Notes: generated by a model not told the origin, from the letters alone. A stretch of DNA of 64,000 nt from Bacteroidia bacterium (GCA_020635905.1 JACJYV010000003.1:62001-126000), one strand, 5' to 3'. Positions 49,601 through 57,594 are shown, counted from the first letter of the stretch. Program-made: numbers and translations.

Positions 49601-52117
49601 TTCCACGGGGAAGTTTTTCAGGTCATTGTCCATGCCGTCCACGGCGGCAATGGGGAATTCGAGTACCTCGCCCGTGCCGTAATAGTAGCGGGGCGATTTG
49701 ATGCCCAGATAGCTGTCGCGGGCCAGCCCTTTGAAGCCGTAGGAACGGTTGACCGTGCGGCCGGTCGCGTCAAACACGCTGACATATACGGTGCCCGAAA
49801 GGAGGCCGCCAGCGCGGATACCCGACGGCATGGTATAGGCAAAGTTGAATTTGCCTTTTTCATCCAGCACCTCACTAAAGGTCTCATTGTCAACATACTG
49901 ATTGCTGACCGAGCTGTTGTGGAAATTGAAATCAGGATATTTTTTGCTGTAAAACGGGGTGTGATTCAATCTGACATCGATTTCGCAGGCATGGCCTGCG
50001 GCAGGTGCTCCAAACAGGTATTCGCCCATGATATTCAGATTCAGGGATTCCCCGGGTTTGAGGGCTTCCTTGTCTCCGTCGAGCATGACCCTGATCTTGT
50101 CCGGGACAAATTCCTCTACACTGAAACGGTAGGAAGCCATCAGATCTTTATTGCCCGAATACACTTCAGCCACGTATTCACCCGTCTGCAGGGCATCGGG
50201 CAGCTTCACATCCTGCTCGAAAGAGCCCTGGGCGTTGAGTTTTTTATTGTAGGTTTTGAATACCCGGCCCTGAGGAGAAATAATCTTCAGCAGCACTGGA
50301 ATGTCGGTCACGGGGGTAATGTCTTTGGTGCGCACAATGGCCGAAATATTGGCTGTTTCGCCCGGACGATACAGGTTGCGGTCGGCATAGATGTAGGTAT
50401 CATAGACCTCGGAAACTTCGTCCTTCCCACCCACTTCGAAGCGGGAGGTCTCAATCGAGGTTTCGCGCAGGTCGATGAAGTTGTAGTCATCACCTTTGAC
50501 GGCTACAATCAGGCGGGGCTGAAAGCCCTCGGTCTGGGCCTGCACATCGTTGAAAGTAACCATGCCCTGGGCATCTGTGGTGCCTTTCATAAGGGTTTGG
50601 TTATTGGAGGAGATGAGGAGCACCTCCGTTTCGGGCATGGGTTGGGCAGTGCCAATCGCATTGATATATACATTGAGCTGGTCGCGGGATTTGCGGGCGA
50701 TCATGCCAATGTCTGATACGGCAATCACTTTGGAATCGCGGCGCCAGTAATCGTCAAAATCGCGAACTTTTACCACGTAAATTCCCCTGAAACGCTTGTC
50801 GAGGTGTTTTTCCACGTTGACAGTGAAGTCGTAACGGTAGTTTTTGAGGTTGCCCAATCTCACCGTGTCTCTGTGGAGTAATTTGCCAAAATTGCCTACG
50901 CTGTGGTTGTCGTTGTCGTAATCGTAGTAATAATCCTCGTAATAATCCCCGTAGTAATCGTCGTAATAATAGCCGTTTCCGTTCTGATAGAGGAAGAAAA
51001 GGAGGTTATTGGCGAATACTTCATGGATTTCCACTTCCACTTCAGGTACGTTGACGGCCTTGACACTCAGGTTTTTCAACCCGGACCGCATCATGTATTT
51101 GCCTTTATCGTCCGAAAATTCCAGGCTGGGGGACAGATCTGCCAGCACGATTTCCTCGGTAAATTCATTTTCCAAAGTACCTCCGTACAAGCCGGGCAAG
51201 CCCTTTTTGACCGTCAGATCAAATTTGTCGCCCGGGGAAAAGGTGCCATCCATGCGAAAGCTGTTTTCAGAAGTGGAAAAAGTCACATTCTTGGAGGGAT
51301 CGAGGCTGACGAATTTGGTGAGCATGGCCTGGTCTACTTCCTGGGTGGTATGCACCACGATCCAGCCTGCATTATTGTCATTGAAGCCTGTGGAGGTACC
51401 CGTAATGGTCAGGCGGGTAATGGGAGGCAGCAACAGGTCGAAGGCCCTTTCGTCTTCCATGGGACGGTCGGTCACCAGGCATTTCATCCCTGATTTCACC
51501 CTGAGCTTGAATTTGAGGTCCTTTTCAGTTTGCTGCTGCTGGCCCAGATCAATGGCGATCACAGGCGCATGGTCCTCCGTTTCGATGGTGTAATTGGTAA
51601 ATTCCTTGCCTTCCTTCTCAATGATCAGGTAATCTTTGAGCAATTTGGGGTCCACATCATAGTTGAAATACAGATTGACCTTGGCCGAAACCTTGAAATC
51701 TGAACGGGGCACCCGACTCCAGAAGAAGTCCACTTTGGTGGCGTCGAAATAGGCAGTATGGAAGGTATAAGTTTCGAATTTGGTGGACAATTTGGCTCCA
51801 AAGAGGACTTTGTCCGTGATTTCCACCTTATAATCTGTGCCGGGTTTGAGGGCATTTTCGGGCGAAAAAAGCAGGGAATTGGGGCTGACCCATTTGAATT
51901 TTCCCCGAATGGGTGGATCAAAGGTGGCGAATTCGTCGTCGAGCCATTCATTGAGCTTTTCCTGCGGGGCCAGATCCTTTGAAAACATGATTTCAAAGGT
52001 GGTGAATTCGTCCACCTGGCCTGAGGGAGTGAAGTGTTCCACCCTGACCAGGTTGCGGTTGCAGGCAGAAAGGAGGAGAAACAGGGCGAAAAATGAGAAT
52101 AAACAGGTGCGTTTCAT
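46679..52117 (-). CDS. bacterial alpha-2-macroglobulin lipoprotein (thioester type)
   Basis: An 1812-residue periplasmic lipoprotein (lipobox LSAC, C19), slightly longer than E. coli YfhM. Multiple MG domains precede the bait-region area; the DVHVTLALVDEGILQIKGF block (about residue 1070) and SYWSGIRKSDGNGEVRLQVPIPQFNGEARLMAVAYT are classical. The thioester CLEQ is intact at C1345-Q1348 in YGCLEQTTSKAFP, so it can in principle trap attacking proteases covalently. A low-complexity Tyr/Asp run (YYYDDYYGDYYEDYYYDYD) sits at ~390-410. The gene is probably co-regulated with the envelope cluster down to pbpC, which it classically accompanies. Function by family: protection of the envelope from foreign proteases. 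Confidence 0.93.
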   Translation of the reverse strand: MKRTCLFSFFALFLLLSACNRNLVRVEHFTPSGQVDEFTTFEIMFSKDLAPQEKLNEWLDDEFATFDPPIRGKFKWVSPNSLLFSPENALKPGTDYKVEITDKVLFGAKLSTKFETYTFHTAYFDATKVDFFWSRVPRSDFKVSAKVNLYFNYDVDPKLLKDYLIIEKEGKEFTNYTIETEDHAPVIAIDLGQQQQTEKDLKFKLRVKSGMKCLVTDRPMEDERAFDLLLPPITRLTITGTSTGFNDNNAGWIVVHTTQEVDQAMLTKFVSLDPSKNVTFSTSENSFRMDGTFSPGDKFDLTVKKGLPGLYGGTLENEFTEEIVLADLSPSLEFSDDKGKYMMRSGLKNLSVKAVNVPEVEVEIHEVFANNLLFFLYQNGNGYYYDDYYGDYYEDYYYDYDNDNHSVGNFGKLLHRDTVRLGNLKNYRYDFTVNVEKHLDKRFRGIYVVKVRDFDDYWRRDSKVIAVSDIGMIARKSRDQLNVYINAIGTAQPMPETEVLLISSNNQTLMKGTTDAQGMVTFNDVQAQTEGFQPRLIVAVKGDDYNFIDLRETSIETSRFEVGGKDEVSEVYDTYIYADRNLYRPGETANISAIVRTKDITPVTDIPVLLKIISPQGRVFKTYNKKLNAQGSFEQDVKLPDALQTGEYVAEVYSGNKDLMASYRFSVEEFVPDKIRVMLDGDKEALKPGESLNLNIMGEYLFGAPAAGHACEIDVRLNHTPFYSKKYPDFNFHNSSVSNQYVDNETFSEVLDEKGKFNFAYTMPSGIRAGGLLSGTVYVSVFDATGRTVNRSYGFKGLARDSYLGIKSPRYYYGTGEVLEFPIAAVDGMDNDLKNFPVEVEVIRRNWKSVLVKQSGYWRYESQREEEVAMPRRKQSVSGKGSFSFKAERSGDYEIRLYKQGSSEYVSQSFYCYGWGGTTATSFEVNKEGRIEMVFDKKTYEPGETAKVLFTTPFSGQMLVTFEQNKVLESRYLTVENNSAELQIPITDAHLPNFYVTATLFRPHDGSNNTPFLVGHGFESVGVEKKSNKLAVEIVAPEKIKPRTTQEVVVKTTAGQDVHVTLALVDEGILQIKGFKSPDPYAYMYAKRALRVNSYDMYELLLPEISAAKSSPAGGDEMGSGKRANPITAQRFKLLSYWSGIRKSDGNGEVRLQVPIPQFNGEARLMAVAYTGPRFGSASKPMKISDDVVMMPAIPRVLSVTDSIALPVSLMNTTSKSGEIKVSLKVEGPLKVTSKATQSIKLDGKSTGSVSFGVEAMNAAGKGKIILQASGLDNVTQDIEIAVRPVSPLVTETGSGTLVAGKEVAVQIPGGYIPASQHTRITISRFPGVKLAKHLKDVVGYPYGCLEQTTSKAFPQLYFEDLAAAVAPDKFFAGNPVYFVNEAITKIQSMIRNDGAFNYWPNGGYYNWWASVYATHFLVEAKKAGYNVNDNTLSTALGFVSRQAASKQTFNYSFYRNNVWVTEVKASKETIYSLYILALAGKGDLSTCNYYRAHQHLLTNDTRYLLAGAFALQGDWNAFHEIVPNAFTPEKAARLSGGSYDSEIRSNAIILSVLMDVDPKNTQIPLLVKYLSNLDESHWYSTQDKCWGFMALGKAAKKSASADMKVDIQVAGKSVGNYAGGNYQLTSDLLNGKTVTLKPTGTGEIYYFWNTEGIKDGAEYVVKEADHMVSVRRTFYDREGKAIIGDNFRQGDLVVCKISVTTGNRSVDNVAITDMIPAGFEIENPRLTTSTSLNWLQNTLYPEYMDVKDDRMLLFTNLYNSTSRDFYYMLRVVTAGKFKLPVIGAEAMYDPEFNSFHGARVITVSPKVNGGI

Positions 52118-52482
52118 AGTGGCTATGGAAATTTTGTAAATACAGCTGAACCCGTGGTCCAGAAGATTGGTCTGACTATCAGAAGAAGGGAAAGATAAGG
52201 GGAATTACCTTTTTCAAGGCAAAGATAGGGAAATTTCAAAGTCTGAACGAATAAAACAGCGGTTTATTGCCCCCTGTGCGGATGGATTTTCTGAAAATAT
52301 TTTAAAATTTTTTATGGAAAAAAAGAATCTTCTGCATCCTTAAACTACTACTACCTTTTACAACCCTTAATTGAGCTGGAGCGGCAGCCGGCTAACCACC
52401 TAACTTTTGCAGCTAGGTCGAAAAACAAACGATATCTGTTCACATACACCACACACGGGAGCCTCTGGCTCCCGCTGTTGTT
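52118..52482. other. 365-bp intergenic region between two leftward genes
   Basis: AT-rich DNA that presumably carries the A2M promoter. A perfect hairpin CGGGAGCC-TCT-GGCTCCCG lies at 52456-52474, just after the stop of the upstream TPR-like gene, but no T tract follows on the minus strand. No gene is seen. Confidence 0.5.
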
Positions 52483-53937
52483 TCAGGGGGTTACCTTTGC
52501 TTTGAGCCACTCGCGGTACTCGATGAAATCCGTGTCCTGGGGAGCATAATCCTGCATGAAATGCAGGATTCTTTCCTTCAAAGCTGGCTTTTGGCGGGGA
52601 TCGGGTACGCGAATCATCTCAGATATGAGGTTGAGCAATTCGTTGTCTCCGTAAAAGGCCTTATCCTGGAGCAATTCCCCAAAATCCTGACGCATTTGAT
52701 TGAGGCGATACTCTATCGTGTCGAAATCTTTGAGGTCGAATCTTACCATGAGTTCGAAAATCTCGATTTTCATCCGCATAGAGGCGGAGATGGATTGATA
52801 GGAATCGAGGATTCTGAGCTTTGAAACCTGCTTCACGGCCGATTCCAGTTCGCCATTGACATAGGAGAAAACTGCAAGATTCACGGTCACAAAGCTGCGG
52901 TAAAGGGGAATTCTGACAATCTCCTTCACTTTGAGCATTTCTTCCAGAATCTCCTTGCCTTTATCAGGATCCAGTTCTATATAGTTGTTGGCGAGGGAGT
53001 TATAATAAAAAATGAGGTATTTATCGTATAATAAATTATTGAACATACCCATCCCCTCCTTGAGCAACTCAACGTATTTGAGGGAGTCGTTATAATTTTT
53101 GTTTTTGAAACAGGCATTGATCAGGTAGGTGAGAATCTGCAAACGGGTATCGTGGTTGTGACGATCAAATAAATCATCCTGGATAAATTCGGTGTAGGTC
53201 TGCTTCAGATACCGTTCAAGTTCTTCATAATCTTTATTCTGCAACAATATTTTACTTACCCCCTCGTACATTCTGAACCTGAATTTTGGGTTTACCTGCA
53301 GATTGGGATCACCCGAGAATTCATCCACTGTTTTTCTCAGCAAGTCAATGATATTGTGGTCCTGTTGGGAAAAATTCTGCGCAAAGCGAATACGATAACT
53401 AACGGCGGCCAGAATATTATCTATTTCCCGAAAACGATTGAGCTCCTTGCGATTTTCTTCTCTTTGCTCAATGAATGTCTCGGGATTGATGGTGGAAAGA
53501 CTGAAAGACAGGGATATGTATTCGCCGTAAATCAGGTCGAGCAATCCGAGGTTACCCATGGATTTGGCTTTTTTTTCGGCTTTTTCGAGAAAAAATTCGG
53601 CAATTTCAGGGGCCTGTTTTTCACGGTAGAGGATGGCCAGGGAGAAATAATGATAGGCTTCCAGTTCTTCTATCCCGGTGTTATGGTGGAGAACCATTCC
53701 CTTTCCAATTTCGGTCAGCAACCTGTTTTTTAGACGGTAATAGCTATTTTTTCCCTCCTGCCCGTACAATTCACGGATGATTTTGCGTTCATTAAACTTT
53801 GGGCCCGATTTGCGGATATATTCAAACAGCCGCACATCTTTGCGGTCGTCACGGTCGCGAAACTTTTGAGCATATAATTTATAGTTTCTTTGCTCCTCCT
53901 TGCTCATTAATGCAATGATTTTATTTAAAATATCCAT
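52483..53937 (-). CDS. TPR-like helical repeat protein of unknown function
   Basis: A 484-residue cytoplasmic protein without signal or membrane segment. Residues ~1-90 (MDILNKIIALMSKEEQRNYKLY; IIRELYGQEGKNSYYRLKNRLLTEIGKGM) form a small helical, winged-helix-like front domain; the remaining 390 residues are regular ~35-residue helical pairs (AYHYFSLAILYREKQAPEIAEFFLEKAEKKAK; SLKYVELLKEGM; KGKEILEEMLKVKEIV), i.e. TPR-like. I recognise the architecture as common in Bacteroidota but know no assigned role; protein-protein scaffolding is an inference. Confidence 0.8.
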   Translation of the reverse strand: MDILNKIIALMSKEEQRNYKLYAQKFRDRDDRKDVRLFEYIRKSGPKFNERKIIRELYGQEGKNSYYRLKNRLLTEIGKGMVLHHNTGIEELEAYHYFSLAILYREKQAPEIAEFFLEKAEKKAKSMGNLGLLDLIYGEYISLSFSLSTINPETFIEQREENRKELNRFREIDNILAAVSYRIRFAQNFSQQDHNIIDLLRKTVDEFSGDPNLQVNPKFRFRMYEGVSKILLQNKDYEELERYLKQTYTEFIQDDLFDRHNHDTRLQILTYLINACFKNKNYNDSLKYVELLKEGMGMFNNLLYDKYLIFYYNSLANNYIELDPDKGKEILEEMLKVKEIVRIPLYRSFVTVNLAVFSYVNGELESAVKQVSKLRILDSYQSISASMRMKIEIFELMVRFDLKDFDTIEYRLNQMRQDFGELLQDKAFYGDNELLNLISEMIRVPDPRQKPALKERILHFMQDYAPQDTDFIEYREWLKAKVTP

Positions 53938-54048
53938 AGAAACTACCTTTGAATACGTAAGACGAATCTGAAATAAAATTAGAAAATTTCAGGGAAAAGC
54001 ATAGGTTTGTACTAAGGAATATAGAATTATCAGTTGACTCCATCTCAA

Positions 54049-54732
54049 ATGACAAAGCACTTCACGACTTTACTCATTCTTGTTTTTGTATCTGCCGGGA
54101 TTATGCAGGGGCAGATTTCCCCGATTTCTATTACCTACAATTCCTCCACCGTAGTTTCTCCTGATACCTTTTCCCCCGGGGATTCAGTTCATTATTTCTT
54201 CGTTTTGAATAACCTTGACTCTCTGAATTCGGTGAATACCTCAGCCAGCTACCGGCAAAAACTTCCCCCCTCCTCCACCGTTTACACCCTTTTCACTGAT
54301 ACATTAACTATTCTGCCGGGTGATACGGCAAATATTGGATTTTCCGAGGTTGTGCAAAGTGGCAAATATGCAGGAGGCGTAAATGTGCTGGTCATCTGGC
54401 CTGACGCGCCTGCCATTTCCAGTACTGACACCATCGTCGTGGAAGTTTTTTACAAGGATACGACTGATAATATTCCTCCTGGCCTGGCCGGAAACTACGA
54501 TCTGAAAGTCTTCCCCAAACCCTCCAAAGGCTCGGTGAAGCTGCAAAGCAAGGCTCCTGCCCACATCATCAACGACCTGGTCCTTTACACTCCCGACGGT
54601 AAACTGGTGAAACACCTGAAGTACCTGCCCGAGCAGCTGGATCTTTCCACGCTGCCTGACGGAATTTACCACCTGGCGGTACGCCTGAAAGATGGTTCAG
54701 CTATGCGGGAGAAAATCCTGCTGATGAAGTGA
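54049..54732 (+). CDS. small secreted protein with degenerate T9SS sorting tail
   Basis: Starts at ATG 54049 (227 residues); the in-frame TTG 15 bases upstream is less likely. Signal peptide ends GIMQGQ. Residues ~25-140 are an Ig-like beta-sandwich (SITYNSSTVVSPDTFSPGDSVHYFFVL ... DTIVVEVFYKD). The last ~75 residues look like a type A T9SS C-terminal domain, but the usual xYPNPxxG reads VFPKPSKGSVKL, and the ending YHLAVRLKDGSAMREKILLMK has the usual KxxLxK closure. Expected to be surface-anchored or released by the type IX system. Function unknown. Confidence 0.75.
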   Translation: MTKHFTTLLILVFVSAGIMQGQISPISITYNSSTVVSPDTFSPGDSVHYFFVLNNLDSLNSVNTSASYRQKLPPSSTVYTLFTDTLTILPGDTANIGFSEVVQSGKYAGGVNVLVIWPDAPAISSTDTIVVEVFYKDTTDNIPPGLAGNYDLKVFPKPSKGSVKLQSKAPAHIINDLVLYTPDGKLVKHLKYLPEQLDLSTLPDGIYHLAVRLKDGSAMREKILLMK

Positions 54733-54763
54733 TTCGCTTTTTTACTGATTTTTCCTTTATTCC

Positions 54764-55594
54764 TTAGCCATGAATGGCCAGCAATGGGATGTGCGTATGC
54801 ATGGACATGCGCCGGGTAAGTGAAGGGTGAAACAGCGCCTGCAAAGCATTGCGTTTGTGGGTAAACATGGCCAGCAGATGCGCTCCTGAACGGTTGATGT
54901 AATCTTCGAGTCCGTCCAAAACGGATTCTGCCTCAATCAGGTGGAAGTTTATTTTAGCGTAATCCAATTCTCCCGCCAGGATCTCTTCCTGCCGTTTTAC
55001 CCGCTCAGGTTGGTATTTCTCCTCTGGTTCAACCACATGCACCACATCAATTTCGGCATTCAGCAGGGAAGCAAATCCCACCAACTGCCTGAAAACCAAA
55101 TTATTGACTGCCATCCAATCCGTTGCAAATACGATACGGTCCATGCCCTGAAAGGTAGCGCCCCCGGGCATGGCCAACAGGGGGCACTTACATTGCTGCA
55201 GCACGCTGGTGGTGTGGGTGCCAAAAATCAATTCTTCCAGTCCTTTTGCGCCCTGGGTTCCCATCACAATCAGGTCCATTTTCTCCTCCAGGGCCAGTTC
55301 CACGACCAAATCCACCGCCAGGCCTTCCCGCACCTGCGGCTTGAGAACCGGGCCGCTTCCTTCGGGCCAGCCTCCCTCCTTCCGCAACCTGTCCATCAGG
55401 TTTTTCATGTTTGCGGCCGCTTCCTGCCGCTTGATTTCCATCATGGAAATGGGCATATCGGGCATTTGCACAGGAATGTGGTAGGCGTTGAGCAACCAAA
55501 CCTCCCCCCTCGCTTGGGCGGCAAGATGCCCGGCATACAGGGCGGCCTGAAATGAATTTTCCAGAAAATCGACGGGCACCAGTATTTTTTTCAT
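54764..55594 (-). CDS. tandem-domain universal stress protein UspA (leftward)
   Basis: A 276-residue protein from ATG 55594 (the frame is open eight codons further, but MKKILVPVDF is the conserved start). Two Usp domains: residues 1-140 (ILVPVDFLENSFQAALYAGHLA; GTQGAKGLEELIFGTHTTSVL) contain the full G-2x-G-9x-G-T nucleotide-binding signature, whereas the second (IVFATDWMAVNNLVFRQLVGFA ... FTHKRNALQALFHPSL) has lost it. Usp proteins help survival under starvation, oxygen or respiratory stress. The promoter region shared with the rightward copy has two Fnr-like boxes; the one at 55647-55658 has exactly the spacing expected to control this gene. Confidence 0.88.
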   Translation of the reverse strand: MKKILVPVDFLENSFQAALYAGHLAAQARGEVWLLNAYHIPVQMPDMPISMMEIKRQEAAANMKNLMDRLRKEGGWPEGSGPVLKPQVREGLAVDLVVELALEEKMDLIVMGTQGAKGLEELIFGTHTTSVLQQCKCPLLAMPGGATFQGMDRIVFATDWMAVNNLVFRQLVGFASLLNAEIDVVHVVEPEEKYQPERVKRQEEILAGELDYAKINFHLIEAESVLDGLEDYINRSGAHLLAMFTHKRNALQALFHPSLTRRMSMHTHIPLLAIHG

Positions 55595-55615
55595 GGTTTT
55601 GGTTATTTCTACCTC

Positions 55616-55623
55616 CAAAATTC
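55616..55623 (-). promoter_or_regulatory. -7-like element for the leftward UspA gene
   Basis: Read on the minus strand this is GAATTTTG, five of six conserved positions of TAnnTTTG. Its first base lies 29.5 bp from the centre of the box at 55647-55658, and the ATG follows about 22 bases on, so the leader would be about 15 nt. Confidence 0.5.
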
Positions 55624-55646
55624 AGGGAATCCGGGCAAAAGGAGAA

Positions 55647-55658
55647 TGACCTGGGTCA
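55647..55658 (-). promoter_or_regulatory. Fnr-like operator TGAC-CTGG-GTCA (box 1)
   Basis: A perfect TGAC-N4-GTCA palindrome, extended to ATGACCTGGGTCAT. Placed to act at about -42 for the leftward uspA gene. Crp/Fnr-family proteins bind such two-fold sites; the regulator encoded at 56859-57566 is the obvious candidate. Confidence 0.6.
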
Positions 55659-55668
55659 TAACCGGGGT

Positions 55669-55680
55669 TGACCCGCATCA
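55669..55680 (+). promoter_or_regulatory. Fnr-like operator TGAC-CCGC-ATCA (box 2) with CATTTTTG element at 55704-55711
   Basis: One-mismatch version of the same palindrome. Its centre is 29.5 bp before CATTTTTG (55704-55711; five of six TAnnTTTG positions), giving a predicted start near 55717 and a ~17-nt leader for the rightward uspA gene. The centres of boxes 1 and 2 are 22 bp apart (two helical turns). Confidence 0.55.
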
Positions 55681-55733
55681 TTTTCATTTTTGGTTTCTAT
55701 CCGCATTTTTGGACTTTATCAATCCCAAATCCC

Positions 55734-56591
55734 ATGAAAACCCTGAAAATTCTGATCCCGGTTGACCTCAGCGAGGCGAATGAAGCGGCATTTTCCTTCC
55801 TCAAAACCCTGCCTGAAGCCAAAACAAAGCAATTGAGTGTGACTCTGCTCCACTTTTTACAGTTTCCGGTCGTGCCCGGCAATTTTCTTACTCCCGCCGA
55901 CTATCTGGGTGATTTGTACCAGGAACACATGGATAATTTACGGCAGGAGCTGGAGAATGTAGCCGCGCGTGAGGACCTGAAAGACTTCCAAATCAATCAG
56001 GAACTGATTGCATCGCCGGGTTTGGGGTTAGGGGAAGCAATCGGGGAATATGCCCGCGACAATCATTTCAATCTGGTAATCCTGGCTTCGAGACACAGAA
56101 AAGGGTTGGGAGGCATTTTTGCGGGCTCAGAATTGATGCCCATTTTGCGCTATTGCCCGGTTCCCATGCTGGTTTTGAGTCCGGGCAAGGTTGCTCCCCT
56201 GCGCAGAATCGTGTTCGCCACAGATTTTTCGAAACAATCGGGTCAGATTTTCGGGGAAATCCGCACTCTGGCTGAGTTTCTGGAAGCAGAAGTACAGTGC
56301 TTTCGGGTGAATACGGTGAGTGAGTTTCAGGATGACCGCGAATTTACAGTGGCGCGGAATCAGTTTATGCAAAGCATGGGCTTCGGGGATTTTCCCGAAA
56401 TCTCGCAAATCAATGCCTGGGAAATCGATGAGGGCATCCTTTTCTTTGCGGAAGATCACCTGGCCGATGCCGTAGCGCTGGCCACCCACGGCTATAAGGG
56501 CTTTTCCCGCCTGTTCAACAGTTCGGTCACGGAAAGGATCATTGCGGAAACCACCTACCCGGTTCTGGTTTTCAACCTCCACGAAAATTGA
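55734..56591 (+). CDS. tandem-domain universal stress protein UspA (rightward)
   Basis: A 285-residue protein from ATG 55734 (MKTLKILIPVDLSE); upstream in-frame codons overlap the promoter region. Two Usp domains (ILIPVDLSEANEAAFSFLKTLP; IVFATDFSKQSGQIFGEIRTLAEFL), both with degenerate nucleotide loops (SRHRKGLGGIFAGS and THGYKGFSRLFNSS), so ATP binding is doubtful. It is a distant paralogue of the leftward UspA; the two genes are divergent from a 139-bp shared region with two Fnr-like boxes. No terminator follows the stop directly; the next one is at 56743-56777. Confidence 0.87.
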   Translation: MKTLKILIPVDLSEANEAAFSFLKTLPEAKTKQLSVTLLHFLQFPVVPGNFLTPADYLGDLYQEHMDNLRQELENVAAREDLKDFQINQELIASPGLGLGEAIGEYARDNHFNLVILASRHRKGLGGIFAGSELMPILRYCPVPMLVLSPGKVAPLRRIVFATDFSKQSGQIFGEIRTLAEFLEAEVQCFRVNTVSEFQDDREFTVARNQFMQSMGFGDFPEISQINAWEIDEGILFFAEDHLADAVALATHGYKGFSRLFNSSVTERIIAETTYPVLVFNLHEN

Positions 56592-56614
56592 TTTCGTTAA
56601 AATTTCTAAAAAAA

Positions 56615-56626
56615 TGACTTTCGTCA
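56615..56626 (+). promoter_or_regulatory. Fnr-like operator TGAC-TTTC-GTCA (box 3) with CAAATTTG element at 56650-56657
   Basis: A perfect palindrome extended to AATGACTTTCGTCATT, 24 bases past the uspA stop. CAAATTTG begins 29.5 bp from the box centre, the same distance as in the two uspA promoters. No reading frame follows, only a terminated ~115-nt segment. Confidence 0.55.
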
Positions 56627-56662
56627 TTGCCTGCGGCAGTCTGGAAATGCAAATTTGACTTA

Positions 56663-56777
56663 TCAGTTCTGGTTCATTCAGAATTGTGATTTTAGAAAGA
56701 AGGATTTTTCACTTTCGTTTTTATCAGGGATTTATTTTTCTGAAAGAGTTTGCCCCCCGGGGCAATCTCTTTTTTTA
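56663..56777 (+). ncRNA. candidate Fnr-controlled small RNA
   Basis: From a predicted start about six bases after CAAATTTG (56650-56657) the segment runs ~115 nt to a strong intrinsic terminator and has no plausible frame or start codon. The combination of an operator, a -7 element at standard spacing and a terminator suggests an independent RNA gene, similar in logic to FnrS of enterobacteria but not in sequence. The alternative is that this is only the 3' untranslated region of uspA. Confidence 0.4.
56743..56777 (+). terminator. intrinsic terminator before the Crp/Fnr gene
   Basis: AAAGAGTTTGCCCC pairs with GGGGCAATCTCTTT (one mismatch), followed by TTTTT. Confidence 0.9.
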
Positions 56778-56785
56778 TGCCAAAT

Positions 56786-56797
56786 TGATCAAAGTCA
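56786..56797 (+). promoter_or_regulatory. Fnr-like operator TGAT-CAAA-GTCA (box 4) before the Crp/Fnr gene
   Basis: TTGATCAAAGTCAT, one mismatch from the TGAC-N4-GTCA pattern. At 29.5 bp it meets TTTTTTAG (four of six -7 positions), about 31 bp before the regulator's ATG, so autoregulation is likely. Confidence 0.45.
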
Positions 56798-56858
56798 TTT
56801 TTCGGGGAAACGGATATTCTTTTTTTAGGGCAGAATTTTACTTCCCAAAAACCCCGGC

Positions 56859-57566
56859 ATGAAAACCAAGCAACTGCATTGCGAAACCTGTAAAACCAGA
56901 GGGGATTCCCTGCTCCATTTTTGTCATCAAAATGAGCTCGAAAATCTGAGCGAAAACAAAACCTGCACCACTTACAAGGCCGGGCAAGTCATTTTCCACG
57001 AGGGCAGCATGCCTGTGGGGCTGTTTTGCGTAAACAGTGGCAAGATCAAACTCCACAAAATGGGCAGCGACGGCAAGGAGCAGATCATTCGCCTGGTCAA
57101 ACCCGGAGATTTTATCGGCTACCGGGCCCTGATGTCCTCCAGCCCGTTTTCTGCCTCGGCCACGGCCCTGGAAGAAGCCGCCATTTGCTTCATTCCCAAA
57201 GCCACCTTTTTCTCCATTCTCAAGTATAATTCTGCCCTGTCTGAAGGGCTGATGAAGCTTTTGTGTGCCAATCTGGAAGAATCTGAACGCCGCCTGACAG
57301 AAATGGCCTATAAGCCTGTGCGGGAACGGCTGGCCGAGGCCCTGATTATGATCAAAAATACCTACGAGGACAAGGAATTTGCCGAACCCGAATTTTCTTT
57401 TTCCATCACCCGTGAGGATCTGGCAGGATTTGTGGGCACCGCCAAGGAAACGGTGATCAGGCTGCTTTCAGATATGAAAAAAGAGGGTCTGATCAAGGCC
57501 GACGGCCGGAAAATCACCATTCTGGAACCCGAAAAACTGATCCACATCAGCAAGATGTACGACTGA
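56859..57566 (+). CDS. Crp/Fnr-family transcriptional regulator
   Basis: A 235-residue regulator: cyclic-nucleotide-binding-fold sensor domain (residues ~25-145; YKAGQVIFHEGSMPVGLFCVNSGKIKL, GDFIGYRALMS), dimerisation helix (~150-175) and winged helix (FSITREDLAGFVGTAKETVIRLLSDM), where ETVIRLL is the recognition helix carrying the family's Glu and Arg. The N terminus has cysteines C8, C11, C22 and C36 plus C57, as in Fnr-like proteins, so an Fe-S or thiol redox sensor is possible; the spacing is not that of E. coli Fnr. The cAMP-binding arginine of Crp is not seen. It probably controls itself, the uspA pair and the next gene through TGAC-N4-GTCA boxes. Confidence 0.92.
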   Translation: MKTKQLHCETCKTRGDSLLHFCHQNELENLSENKTCTTYKAGQVIFHEGSMPVGLFCVNSGKIKLHKMGSDGKEQIIRLVKPGDFIGYRALMSSSPFSASATALEEAAICFIPKATFFSILKYNSALSEGLMKLLCANLEESERRLTEMAYKPVRERLAEALIMIKNTYEDKEFAEPEFSFSITREDLAGFVGTAKETVIRLLSDMKKEGLIKADGRKITILEPEKLIHISKMYD

Positions 57567-57594
57567 GCGGGTTGACCATACTCAATTCTCCATT

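Noticed and set aside
52456..52474. Perfect CGGGAGCC hairpin as terminator of the TPR-like gene
   Set aside because: No T tract follows on the minus strand, so it is reported only as a hairpin.
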